Positions 1 to 11,400 of a DNA stretch of 64,000 nucleotides are shown here, in pieces. The notes below the pieces were generated by a model. It was not told the DNA's origin. It saw only the letters and a program-made list of their open reading frames with translations, and made no database searches. Position numbers and translations under genes: made by a program. Position 1 is the stretch's first letter; every line of letters begins with the position of its first letter. This stretch comes from Tetracentron sinense (lineage: Eukaryota; Streptophyta; Magnoliopsida; Trochodendrales; Trochodendraceae): contig CM026557.1 of the NCBI GenBank assembly GCA_015143295.1, positions 38,883,965-38,947,964 on the forward strand. The letters are read 5' to 3'.

Positions 1-189
1 AAGTATGCCAATATTCTCATACGATCTGTTCTCTTGGAAACTGAGTAGCTTTGATGGGAAAAGGTCATATAATAGCTGTTCATGTTACTCTGCATGAAAA
101 ACATCTTCAACTGTTTTAATCTATCATCCACAACCAAAGTCAAAATCATTGTGAGTGTGGGGATTATTATGTGGATGCTGTGTCTTAGG

Positions 190-906
190 AGCGCTAACAA
201 TTGGGAGCTTTAGGGCATGTCCAACTTTTTTGTGAGACTGGAGCAGCACAAAGTGGAAGATGACAGCTCAGATTCCCTTTTGTGGAAACTGTACCTAAAG
301 GGGCGATATTCTGTGAAGGCGTTTAGGGGAGGGCTTGATCATAAAGACCACGTTACATACCCAGCTAGATTGGTATGGAAGACACTTCCTCTGGACAGCT
401 ACCTTAGACAATTCCAAACATCTGCTACTTGTGTAGAAAGAATGTGGAACAGTTGATCATCTCCTCTTGCGATGTGGGTTCACATTAGAGTAGTGGTATT
501 AATCAGTTTGGGGTAGTCTGGGCAATTCCACAAACATTCATGTATCTGGTCTCCGGATGGCTGCAAGGTGTTTTTGGATCCTGATTCATTATTTTGTGGA
601 AAAATGCTTCCTTTTGTTATTGTGTGATGCACTTAGAAACAAAGGAATAGAAAAAAAAAAGTCGAGGCAATTCAGATCATGCGTGACCATGTGTCTTGGA
701 TTTGTATCCTTCGTCCTCCCTTATCAAGGACTTCAAAGATGAGTAGGTCGTGTCTTTTGGTTGGGCCCAACTGGATTTCTCATTTTGTTCATGCCAATAG
801 GGTGTATAGTTTTGGTTAGTTTATGCCTTTTCTAGGCACTGGTTTTTTTTTGTATTTGATATATAATGCATTCTTTTGATATAATGATCTTTAGTTATCA
901 AAAAGA
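190..906 (+). mobile_element. LINE (L1-type) 3' fragment
   Basis: The translation near 200-330 reads like the linker and zf-RVT region that follows reverse transcriptase in plant L1 LINEs (SLLWKLYLKGRYSVKAFRGG, then YPARLVWKTLP). A cysteine-bearing stretch follows at 430-480 in a shifted frame, then a tail resembling the ORF2 C-terminus near 557-742. The segment ends around 880-906 with TTTAGTTATCAAAAA, which is typical of plant LINE 3' ends. No reverse transcriptase core is visible to the left, so the copy is either cut by the window edge or 5'-truncated, and its frame is broken more than once. Confidence 0.7.
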
Positions 907-2229
907 GAAGGTCAAAGTCATAATCGTGTAAGATGTACTTGGCATCTTGTTATCTAGTGACTTTACTTCCACTACATGCTGATGTTATTAAATATTCTTT
1001 CTGGATCTATCAAGAGTGAGCAAAGGTGACTCCCTTCTGTTCTGTTTGTATTCAACCTGCTTCACCACAAATACATTGATGCTTTCCTTCTTTTTGTGCT
1101 GAAAATCTTCTTTTCTCCGTATGATGAGTTTTTTTTTCTTGGAGAGAGACAAAATGCGTAACTGCTGTTGGATAATATGAATACAAAATCAGTTTTGTGA
1201 TTTTTGTAAAGGTTGACCTCGAGAGGATTTGATTGGAGTAGGGAGAGATCTACTTTACACAAAAGTATTGAGAGGGGTGGATACTATAATTGGCAAGCAG
1301 CAAGTTGTGAGCTTGAAGGACAAGCATGAGAACAGTGGTCAAATTATTCATCCGGTGGGAGTGAGCTAATGATGAACCATTTTATCTCCACATCCTGGTG
1401 AACTTTGGGGTGCAGATGGATCTTTATACTTGAACCTGTGAAGTCTGGATTGAGAATTTAGAAAGTCCGAACTTAGTAGTAGCATGCTAAGCGATTTTCA
1501 GTTAGAACTGCCAGCTTGTGCATCAGAGGTAGTCTACTGATTGCATTAGGGAAGGAGTGTTGAAAGTAATTGATTGGTAGTGTTATCTCAACCACTCAAA
1601 GGGTTTAAAGGGGTGTTTTTCGTGTTTTCAATTGGAATTTCTACTTAATCCTCTAGCTGATTTATGGTGAGGGGATTATACCTTGTCTACCTGATGCTTG
1701 CCTAGCTCAACTGACTTGATCGGATATGTCCCTGCCATTTCTAGAATCATGTAAATCAAGCTTTTATTATTGATCCCTAAAGAGTTACCATTCAGAAAAA
1801 AAATAAGTGATGGGCTTCTTAGAGCTCCCACCTCAAAGTTACTTCTCTCTCAGTTATCATGGAGTGTGTCAATGTGATGAATATTCACCATTATTCAATT
1901 TTGTACCATTGGGTATCTTTTTTTTTTTTTCCAAGCTAGTATCTGAGAGCTTCTGAAGCAGATTTTACTAATGAAGGAGCTGTAAAGCAGGGATTTTACT
2001 TAGAACTAAGCCACAGTTTTGTGGGTATTTATGAATAACATTGTAGGTTCCTACAAAAGTTGAGGGAGCAAAAGTTGCCTCCACTTTCAAAAGGGGTGAC
2101 CTTATGAGTTACTTTCAAGCCCCTTACAAGAACTTGCATGGTCCACAGGAGAAGTTCTTTTGGTTGTGGTTGTCCTATTAGTGCGTGGTGAGGGTTATGG
2201 TCCTTGGAATTTTCCCACCCGTTATGCAC
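907..2229. other. intergenic, no gene seen
   Basis: I see no coding signal, RNA gene or bounded repeat here. Short open frames lack recognisable domains. Composition is AT-rich with poly-T tracts. Confidence 0.5.
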
Positions 2230-2475
2230 AAGCTCACACTCCAGTTAGGTACTGCCCCAACGATGGTAGATTCATTACTTGGTTTTTGTATTGATTATTC
2301 AAGAATCACTATTGAATTTGAAGTCATAATATGATGTTATTCTGTTTCAACAAACTCACACTCCAGTCTGATAGGTACTGCTCCAATTTTGGTAGATTCA
2401 TTACTTGGTTTTGGTCTTGATTATTCCAGAATCAATTCATTGAATTTGAAGTCGTAATATGATGTTTTAGAGTTG
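2230..2475. repeat. tandem duplication, ~121-bp unit x2
   Basis: Two adjacent diverged copies begin at about 2231 and 2353. Both share CTCACACTCCAGT, GGTAGATTCATTACTTGG and TTGAATTTGAAGTC in the same order. The second copy has small insertions and substitutions, so the duplication is not very recent. Confidence 0.85.
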
Positions 2476-3490
2476 CAGATCCACACGATCAATTTAAGAT
2501 ATTTGCCTCTAAAACTCTGCATTCTTTCAAATTTGGCAGCAGATAAATCTTCGCACTAGAGTTTTCATCAATATATACATGACCAAGTTTATCATGATGA
2601 CCATATCACTCCAGGAAACCTGCACAGGTCTATATGTTTTTGTTCTTGAGAGATGAGTTTTCATGAATACTAGGTTACAGTAGTTAAAAGCTGGTTACTC
2701 ATATATACATATGTAATAAATATGCACACATTATCTTTGGCTAACATATTCCACTTGTTTGGATTGGACAACATATGCACTTTTAAAAATTAATTTAAAT
2801 TGGTTTCAAAGTTCAATTTCCGTCCGAGCTATTTATTACCCAAGGTATTAGTTGATCACAATCTACAACTGGTTAAGAAGAGCATAATATCTACACATTC
2901 TGCTATCAAACCCAATTAAGAATAGAGAACATACCCTAGTTCCTTCCCTGGAATTAAGGGCCTGTTGGATGTGCCATACGAATGGACTAATGCGGCATTC
3001 ACGGTCTCATTTCTGCTCAGGTTGGAGTGGGCATCTTTTCGGCATCTTGGTACAGTTTTGAGGACAAAATTCATCCAAACATGTCATTAACTTGAGTGCA
3101 TATCTATAAGCTTGCATGCTTTAGTTCTTGTCATATAGTAGTGGAAACTTTCTCTTTTCCCTTTCTGTCTCCTGAACAGGGAAAGGTTGGTTCTTCTGAT
3201 CAGAAATTGCATTCATGTTAAGGTTGTTTCATCTCTTTTTGCCATTCACATTTCCCACAACCGATTTCAGAACCAAGATGAAAGAATTTTTATGTGAGAT
3301 GACTATAATCTTCCAGGTTTTGCTTGGCACAGAAAGGATTTCCTGACAGGTTTTGGTTGCCCGAAAACTTCGATCCATTTTAGTTAAGCATTATACTACA
3401 CGCCCCTGCATCACTAATCCTTGATCATTTATCACATATTGCTTGGAATCTGGATAGTAACTCAGAAAACTGTCTAGCATTTGGACGGAC
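2476..3490. other. intergenic, no gene seen
   Basis: No supported gene or repeat boundary. AT-rich unique-looking sequence. Confidence 0.45.
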
Positions 3491-3814
3491 TGTTTTTAGA
3501 AAGCTTGACTCGGCTCAAAATACTGTATATATATTCACACTATTTTTTTAGAAATATTATTTATAAAAATAAAAAAATAATATTTTAAACTTTATTTATT
3601 ATAGCTTGTAATAATTTTTAAAAAGTCACTTTAAGATAATGATAACAAAAAGTTAAAGAAGTTAAAAGTAGAAACGTTGATCTAACTCTCTATTCTTTGG
3701 ATAGAAGGATTGCTCCAAAATCTTATTTTTGTATGAACTTAGAAATCATCTGTAGTTTATTGTATTATAATTTATTAATAAACACTTGTATTAAAATCAT
3801 GAAAATTAAATAAT

Positions 3815-3925
3815 AGAATAAAGCTTGAGCCAACTTGAGCTCGGGTCAGCTTGAATAAAGTTCAAGCTCGAATTGAACTCGAGCTCGATGAAGCTTGTTC
3901 AAGCCAAGCTCGAGCATGTTTAACC
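3815..3925. repeat. GAGCTCGAGC-type repeat cluster
   Basis: Short palindromic words built on AGCTCGAGCTC recur with AAGCTTGAGC. The same vocabulary returns at 47520-48020 and 52310-52450, where it sits in elements with the end TAGGGGTGTGTTCAAG. This looks like an eroded end of a hAT-like non-autonomous element. The boundaries are uncertain. Confidence 0.45.
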
Positions 3926-4376
3926 CATGCTTGGCTCAGCTTGTGGCAAATCAAGTCATAAATGAGTGGGGCTTGGGTGCAGGTCAGGCGGGAAGTGATT
4001 TGAAATGACCGCACATTAGGTTGACCAAACCAATCAGCCAAGCCAATCTGACTTGCGAGCAACCCAAGTGAGAAGAGATTTAACAAAAAACACCATTTAA
4101 AGTTGACACAATCAGGCTAGGCAGCTTGGCTTTAGTGCAGCCCAGGTGAGAAAATTACCCCCACTTTAAGTTGTCCTATTCAGTATTGGTCAACATGAAT
4201 ACATTACATGGCCATGTAGGAGTGTTGTTCAGTTTTGAGTAGATACAGGAAACCTTTCCATTTAGCCTTCTATTTAGTGGATTATTGAGCAATAAGGGAT
4301 CTCCACTTGAGCTCGATTCCAAAGTATGCTTTCTGCTCGTCCAACCAATCAAATAAACCTCCTTTGTACACAAGAA

Positions 4377-4730
4377 GGGCGTTTGGTAATTCTGAATAAT
4401 CAGAGTTCATTTGAAATTAGTCCTTAATCGGACTTTGAAAGCTCTAAATTTTAGAGCAGAATTTTTAGCCCCTATGTAATTAAGCATAGAGGCTTTAGAC
4501 CTTTTTGGGTCTAATGTGGTTAGACGAAAATTGAATTTTTATGTCCTCAATTTTATAGGTAATTCCAAACATACCCCCACTCTCATATTTCTTCCCCTAA
4601 TAAGAGGTTTTATCAAACACGCTACTATTAAATTACAGGGAATTTTATCAAACAATCAAACTCCAAAAAATTATTAAAGCTTATTCTGTAGAACTTATTT
4701 GTTTAGAGCTTAGAGTTTCTAAACAGACCC
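4377..4730. mobile_element. MITE-like element, GGGCGTTTGG ends
   Basis: The left end GGGCGTTTGGTAATTC and the right end TTTCTAAACAGACCC form an imperfect terminal inverted repeat of the common plant GGGTCTGTTTGG type. The interior is AT-rich and non-coding. I could not find a convincing target-site duplication, so the superfamily is left open. Confidence 0.4.
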
Positions 4731-5368
4731 TGACAGAGTCATGGCAGAATTCTGGTGCAACATCCCCACATTATATATCTTGTTGGATCTCTGCAACCAC
4801 TACATACATCCCATAGGCAAACCACCACAGGATTCGACACAACCATTGCCTGTGCATCAAAGCCTACACTTTTTTTAGCTGATGATATCATTCAGCAAGG
4901 GGAGGGAGACAATAAGGGGAAAATATGCAACAATCAGATTGACCAGCATAGGAAAAACTAGGAAGCTCTAATCAATCCCATGTAAATTTATTGAATAGAA
5001 CTATACCTGTCTTTCTGTTTCTACTTTTTAGCACTGTGAAGAGTGAGTACCTATTGTTGTCAAAAGGCATTCCAATAAAGAAAAGCTCACATATAAGGGG
5101 GTGTCAAATGAATTAGAATTCCAGTACCAGCAAAACATCTCTATCTAAAGCACAAAAATAGTGAGATAATGCCATAATGGTCAAATGAATTGAGAACTAG
5201 TAGCTTCACTCTCTTGCTAATAATAATATAAAATAAACAATAACAGAATTTAAAATTGGGAGAAAGTGTGTCAAATTCTTCAACAATGTACCTAATCTAA
5301 AGATGACCTCAAAGGGAAAAGAAAATTTCATGTAAATCAGTTACACAAGACATTTTACCCTCAGTCAT
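4731..5368. other. gene-free stretch with R3H gene 3'UTR at its right end
   Basis: No independent gene is visible. The rightmost few hundred bases probably carry the 3'UTR and polyadenylation region of the minus-strand R3H gene whose stop codon lies at 5369-5371. Confidence 0.4.
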
Positions 5369-5419
5369 CTAATGATTTTGAGAGTAATCAAAGCTCAGGG
5401 GTTGCTGATAGAAAGGAGC
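5369..5419 (-). CDS. R3H gene exon 4 (51-nt terminal exon)
   Basis: After the acceptor ATGTCACTGCAG the frame reads APFYQQPLSFDYSQNH and stops. It joins exon 3 in phase 0 to give ...PIFQ-APFYQQPL. From memory, plant members of this family end in a very similar tail, which is why I chose this exon over closer splice-like sites at 6250-6380. Confidence 0.82.
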   Translation of the reverse strand, partial: APFYQQPLSFDYSQNH

Positions 5420-8400
5420 CTGCAGTGACATTAGTTGGAAATCATAAGAAACACTAGAGTGATAAAACCTACAGCATTCTTCAAAAGAGTTACGAAGAAT
5501 ATCGTGAACTGATAAACAATCTGTGGCTGTAATGCTTACAATAATCCCATCATTTTAATTTCTTACCTAGAAGATCTCCAAGGTGGAACTATGAAGTGAT
5601 GTCTCAAACCTAGTATTTGGGTCGGAACCAAATCCTCTACGGTTATAACCGGATTTGGAAAATCCGGTTATGCCCCTGAGGTCGCCATGTGTCCCTTTTG
5701 ACCCTTAATTGTGGTTAAGATTCACCCAACCCTAGGGTTCACCCACCCATACTTTTTTCTAGAAACCAAGGATAAGTGGGTGATCCCTAGGGGTGGGTAA
5801 ATCTTAACCACAATGAGGGGTGTCAAAAGGGACACATGGAAAACTCAGGAGCATAGCCAGATTTGCCAAATCCGGTTATCACCATAGAGGATTTGGTTCC
5901 ATTTGGGCCATGAATGCATGAAAATTTCATTTACAGAATTCAAAAATAGCATGTTTAAAATGCTCACGAGTTCTTATCATAGCAATAGTTCAATAATATG
6001 CACTCATACGAGTATTCCGGACATGATTATGAAGTACATTCTTTATATAGACATCTTTGCATCACACCGAAGGGGGGAGGGGCACTATAATTCAGGGGAG
6101 GATTTTTGGAAATCTTTCATGCCAAGAGCTCACCAAGCTCATGATCATAACATCCCCATCCCCATCCACACCTCAATTCTCTTGGTCAGACATAACTTAC
6201 ACAACAGAAAGGTAAAGATAAGTCTGCGGAGGTGTTACAGTCATCTGACCATGTTAATTTGTGGCCCAAGAGATATCTGAAAGGGGATGCCTCAGGTGGC
6301 ACCCACAATACCTTGTATGTGTGCGATGAATAGGACCATTTACTGCATCCTACCCGGAAGACAGCATGTCTGGAATGCCTGTATGACAGCACATGCATTA
6401 TAGCATGACAGCTATAACTAGTGCAGTCATACGATCAATTCAGACATAATCCTACATATGGATGGCATCTTTTCAGATGTCATGTAAACACCAGGTAATT
6501 TCAGGATGCAATAATGACCTACAATAGCATTGCTTTAACATGTCACACAACAAGGAAGTGGGAAGACCATCATTGGATCCAATATAGGAAGCCTCGCCAT
6601 GCCAAAAATTAACCCAGTTGGATGATTATAGCCACCGAATCTATCTCATTCATTCTGGACAGACTTAAAAGGAACAAAATGCAGGAAAATTGTATACAGA
6701 TCAGATGGCCTTGATTGAATCTTGTGCCCCAACACCCTGTCTGTGTGCTACAAGTATGGTTGTTAACATTTATGTTCCTACAAAAAGTAAAAGCCCTCCT
6801 GGAATTATGGAATTGTGGCCTACCTGAAAAATAGGATGTCTAAATTGGTTGTGCGACTGTGCATGCATCATTGCAGGACTTGGCCACTGCATGTAGATGG
6901 CATCCCTAGAAGTCTGATTTGATCCCATGGAACAGAAAGGGCTCATAGTTGGACTCGAAGAAGGCCTGTAGCAGAGAGACGTTTGAGTCCTTGGCAATTG
7001 ACCCAGCTGAGGAAAACCAGACTCATACTGCACAAATGAAGGTTGAAAGTTCTGCATATTGGAAGTCCCCAAGCTAAAGCTCTGATTAGGTGGGAGGCCT
7101 CTAACATACCTACAGCAGTTTACCAATTATATTAGTTTGATCCATGACAAAGTACAAACCCTCGTTATATTCAAAAATAGTAAATAGAATGCCTACCTTT
7201 CGTAACTTCGGTCATAATCTGGGTCAGTACGGTCCTTCTCTCTGTCTCTGAAAATGGCAACTCTGAAAGAAGTACAACCATCCCTGATAGTTGGAGTCTT
7301 CTCTGGCTCAACCATGGGGTTCCTGCAACCTTCGCTCTCGTCTCTGCTAAAACACAAACTTTTACCCTCAACCGTGGCCTGAGAGGATGCACCTTCCAAG
7401 TCAGGACTACTAGAGCTACTGAAGATGCGGGCTCGTGCTCTGTCATACTCCTCCTTCCTCTCTTCCATGGTTCTCACAGGACTGCATTTAATTCCCAGTT
7501 CGCTAGCATCATATGGGGAAACTTTATATGGCCTTGGCCTGATGGCAATTTTAACCTCAGGTTTATCATTTTCCGGCTGTTTCACAGGAACTTCTGACAA
7601 ACAGACAGTAGGGTATCTACTTTCATCTGTTTTCCTAACCACTATTCTGGTTCCCAGGCCATCAATGAGGTTATCCAGAACCATAGACTGCAGACCATAG
7701 TGCTGAGCAACACGGTGTGCTGCAAGCCGAAGGTAGGAAGTTGGGAAATGCTGAAACTCGAATTGCTGTTGATCAGGATTCTGCATGAACCTCTGAATAT
7801 CTAGCTCCATTCGCAGAACTAACATTACAGTCAAAGAGGGAGAAAATCAAGGAGGGAAAATACAGCACAAACACAAATGAAAAAATTCACCATATGCTGA
7901 ATTAATCTTTTTTCCATATTCATCACATGCTGATTTAATCTTTTTTCAACCTGTCAAAATCTTTTCATTTCAGGCTTCACAAAACCTTAAAGATTCAAAG
8001 AACAAAGAAGAATGAAATTTATAGGAAAATATAGTGTCCAAGATTAGCAAATTAGTAATGTCATGTATAATCCAATGTCATACATGGATCAGAAAACTTT
8101 GTTGACAAGTTTTATAAAGAATGAAAATTACAAGACGGATCGTATTAGCATGATGAAAATTTGTGAAGAAATTTTAAAATCTCATCGCTTAATGCACCCA
8201 ATTAGAAGTTGTGAAAGGAAGAAAGAAACACCCAATTGACTACTAGTCAGAATAGGAAATGGCCCCATATCCCAAACACAATAGGACAATGCAAGAGCAA
8301 GAGATCAATTGACTCTTCCGCATGAAGGCACATAAAGCAATGGTTCTTTTCAAGTGATTGCAAGTGAGAACCTTATTCAAAGTAGCATCCATAGGAAGGA

Positions 8401-11400
8401 ATATATCTCAAAGAAAATCCGGGATTTCACACAATCTATGAAAAAATGAAGGTGCCAAGACGAAGACCTGTAACAGAACTCTCACTGAGAATCAACCCTT
8501 GTTGCCTAAGGACCAAATTCTATGGTTCGAACTCTAATAACTTGTGAGCGAGGAATTAAGACACTCCAATAGACGAGCCATATTGTCAATTTTCCCAATC
8601 AGAGCCTATCTCAACCTCAGACACCACACCAACCCCTCATCCCTGACTCAGAATAATCATCTACCAATGCGTCCCTATCGATAGCTAATAATAAGATGTT
8701 GCCAAAATCCTTCTTAAGCTTCCCGGACCTGCAACACAACAAATCCTTCCAAAACCTAACCTCTAACCCCTTCTCACCTTGAATATATATGATCTTAGGC
8801 AAGAGTAAAATTTCCACTGCCATTATGCCCTTCCATACCCCCACCCCATGTGAGCCTTTGACCTCCCGCAGAACCAACAATATGACTCCCCATATTTAGC
8901 CACTATTATTGATCGCCATAAGCTCCCTCCTTACTCTCCAAATCTTCACACTCAATTACTTGATAAAGCCTTGCTCAGCTCATAAAATGGTTATGAAAGG
9001 TTGAAAGAGGAATTCCTATGCTAGAGGTGGATATAATTTATCTCTAATTCAGTTTGTTGTAATACAATTTTATTAAGCATCATGTGTGGCAGCAACAATT
9101 GAATAATACCCTCCACATAATATGGAGTTGCAAACAGAAGACTAGGATTTGGTGTAGCTGCAAGCATGATACTATGGTATATGGGGTATGCTATAAAAAT
9201 GGCATTGACCTTTTGTCAAATGGAAATAACTTAGTTTGGCTGAAAACTGACTTCGGCCATGAAGGCTATTGCAATTTTGCCATGACATACCACAGTAGTA
9301 AGGGGGCAAGCAATTTAAAATAGTATTAATTTGTAGCAGCATCCCATTTTTACAATTCCTTACTATATAATTTTATCTCTTATTAGGTATGAATGAACTA
9401 TGTATTATCTCTAGAAAATCCCCAACAATAACAGCGTCCCTATTCTGTTCTGTGCTACTACCTGATGTGGCATCAAAGAGGACGACAGTCAGACTTTCCA
9501 GATTGCAGATTTCTTCTATAACAATGAATTTCTATTGGGTTGTTTTCAAGGAAGTTTAATGAATGATAATCAAACAAATATCTTTCCCAGTCAAACAGAA
9601 GAGGAAGAAGAAGTATTCGTTTAGTGATCTATCCCCTTAATTTTTAAAAAGATATTCGCCATTGTTATGAAATCCATGGATTATGGTCTATAAATATTTT
9701 TAAAACATAATTTAACATCAGAAAGCAAGATTAATGGGGGAAAAAGGATGTTAGAAAGTTGTTCCATCAAAGAAGGCGCCATGAAAAACCCTTCAAGAAT
9801 AGAGCTCAAAGAAGATGGGGAAGAACTCAAAGATGACGATTTATATCGTGAAAGGTGGAACTCAGTGACACTCGCATAAACCACATCTCTTGGGCATGGG
9901 CACTCAATCGAATGGTTTGGTTCGGCAAAAACTGATAAAAAAAAAAAAAAAGAAGCTAAAATCACATGCATAGTTCAAAATATCGATACGTATCGGCCGA
10001 TACGGGCCGATACGTACCGGATTTGCAGCCTACCGATACAGAGATACGCAGGAAGGAAAAAAATACTGCGTATCGGTGCGTATCGGTACCGATACGCACC
10101 GATACTCACCGATACTCACCGATACTCACCGATACGCACCGATACGCACCGATACGCTGTGATACGCAGCTGTTTTACAAAAAAAAAAATTTAAAGCATC
10201 GACCGATGGTGTTCAAGGGAGAGATTTAAAAAAAAAAAAGAGGAGAGCTATTAAAAAATGACTGATACAGATTAAAAGGATAAGAATTTTTCACTCTAAA
10301 GTTTTTTTTTTTTTTTAAATCAAGCTTAGATTATTGAATCCTAAGGGTTAGTGAATCTTAACTACAGTTAGTAGGAGTTAAAAGGGACAGTCAATAAGTG
10401 CGATTGAAATCTCCCAAGGTTATAAAAATAAATAAAATTAACCCTATTAAAAAAATCACACCCACATGCCAACGTGTCTCTTTTAACTCTTATTAACTGT
10501 GCTTAAGATTCACTAACCCTTGGGGTTCAACAATCTAACCTTGGTTTTTTTTATAAAAAAAATTAACCCTGTTAACTTGTAATCACCTAAACGGCTAAAC
10601 ACCACTCAATAGATTTGGAAGTCCTACTTGTTTATATTTTTTTTGTCGGTAAGAAGTAATTTCATTAAAAAATGAGGATTCACAAATAGTGAATCATAAA
10701 GAGCCCAAACAAACAGAGCATAGACTAACAACTACCAAATAAAATTACAGTCATCTGCTTGTTTACATCAAAAATAAAAAATAAAAAAAATTGAACAATG
10801 GTCCTGCTTGATTACATAAAAAAATAAAAAATTATATTTACATCCACTTCATAGTCAAATAAAATTATAATCATCTTCGTTTGATCTTGATTTCGTTTGA
10901 TCTTGATGCTGGGTCTTCGATTATTCAACAATTTCCTCATCTTCCCATATTGTTTAAGTCCTCAAAAAAAACATCGAGCTCGTCAATTGCAGATAGAAAT
11001 AGGTTTGGAAACTAAAATGCTAAATTTCAATTAGTGAAATGTGTATTGATAAATTCTTTAGATATCTAAAACAATTAAAATGGATAATCATTGAAATATT
11101 AAGTGTAGATAACTTAAATTTTCAACTCTAAGTTGATATATACTAATGATCATTAATTCTAGATTGTATTTCTTATACTTGGTTAACTAACTATTGTTTG
11201 TATTTTCATGCATATTTATCAACGCGCACGCCTTTTTTAACTTATAACTTTTTTAATTCTCATATGTATGATTATAAATGTAGTTGAAGGTCTTCATTTA
11301 GTTTGTTTTTAGATTATATCTGCATTAAAAGAGGTTTTATGTAAGGTATCCAAGTTTTTCCTTGCGTATCCAAGCTTTTTTTAGCGTATCCTGAATTTTT

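Noticed and set aside
6186-6398. Alternative R3H exon 4 candidates near 6250-6380
   Set aside because: Splice-like sites exist, but the resulting peptides do not match the family tail. The 5369-5419 exon does, and it keeps phase.
10085-10160. Regular short repeats resembling a CRISPR array
   Set aside because: The units are 10-bp tandem repeats without spacers, in a plant transposon.
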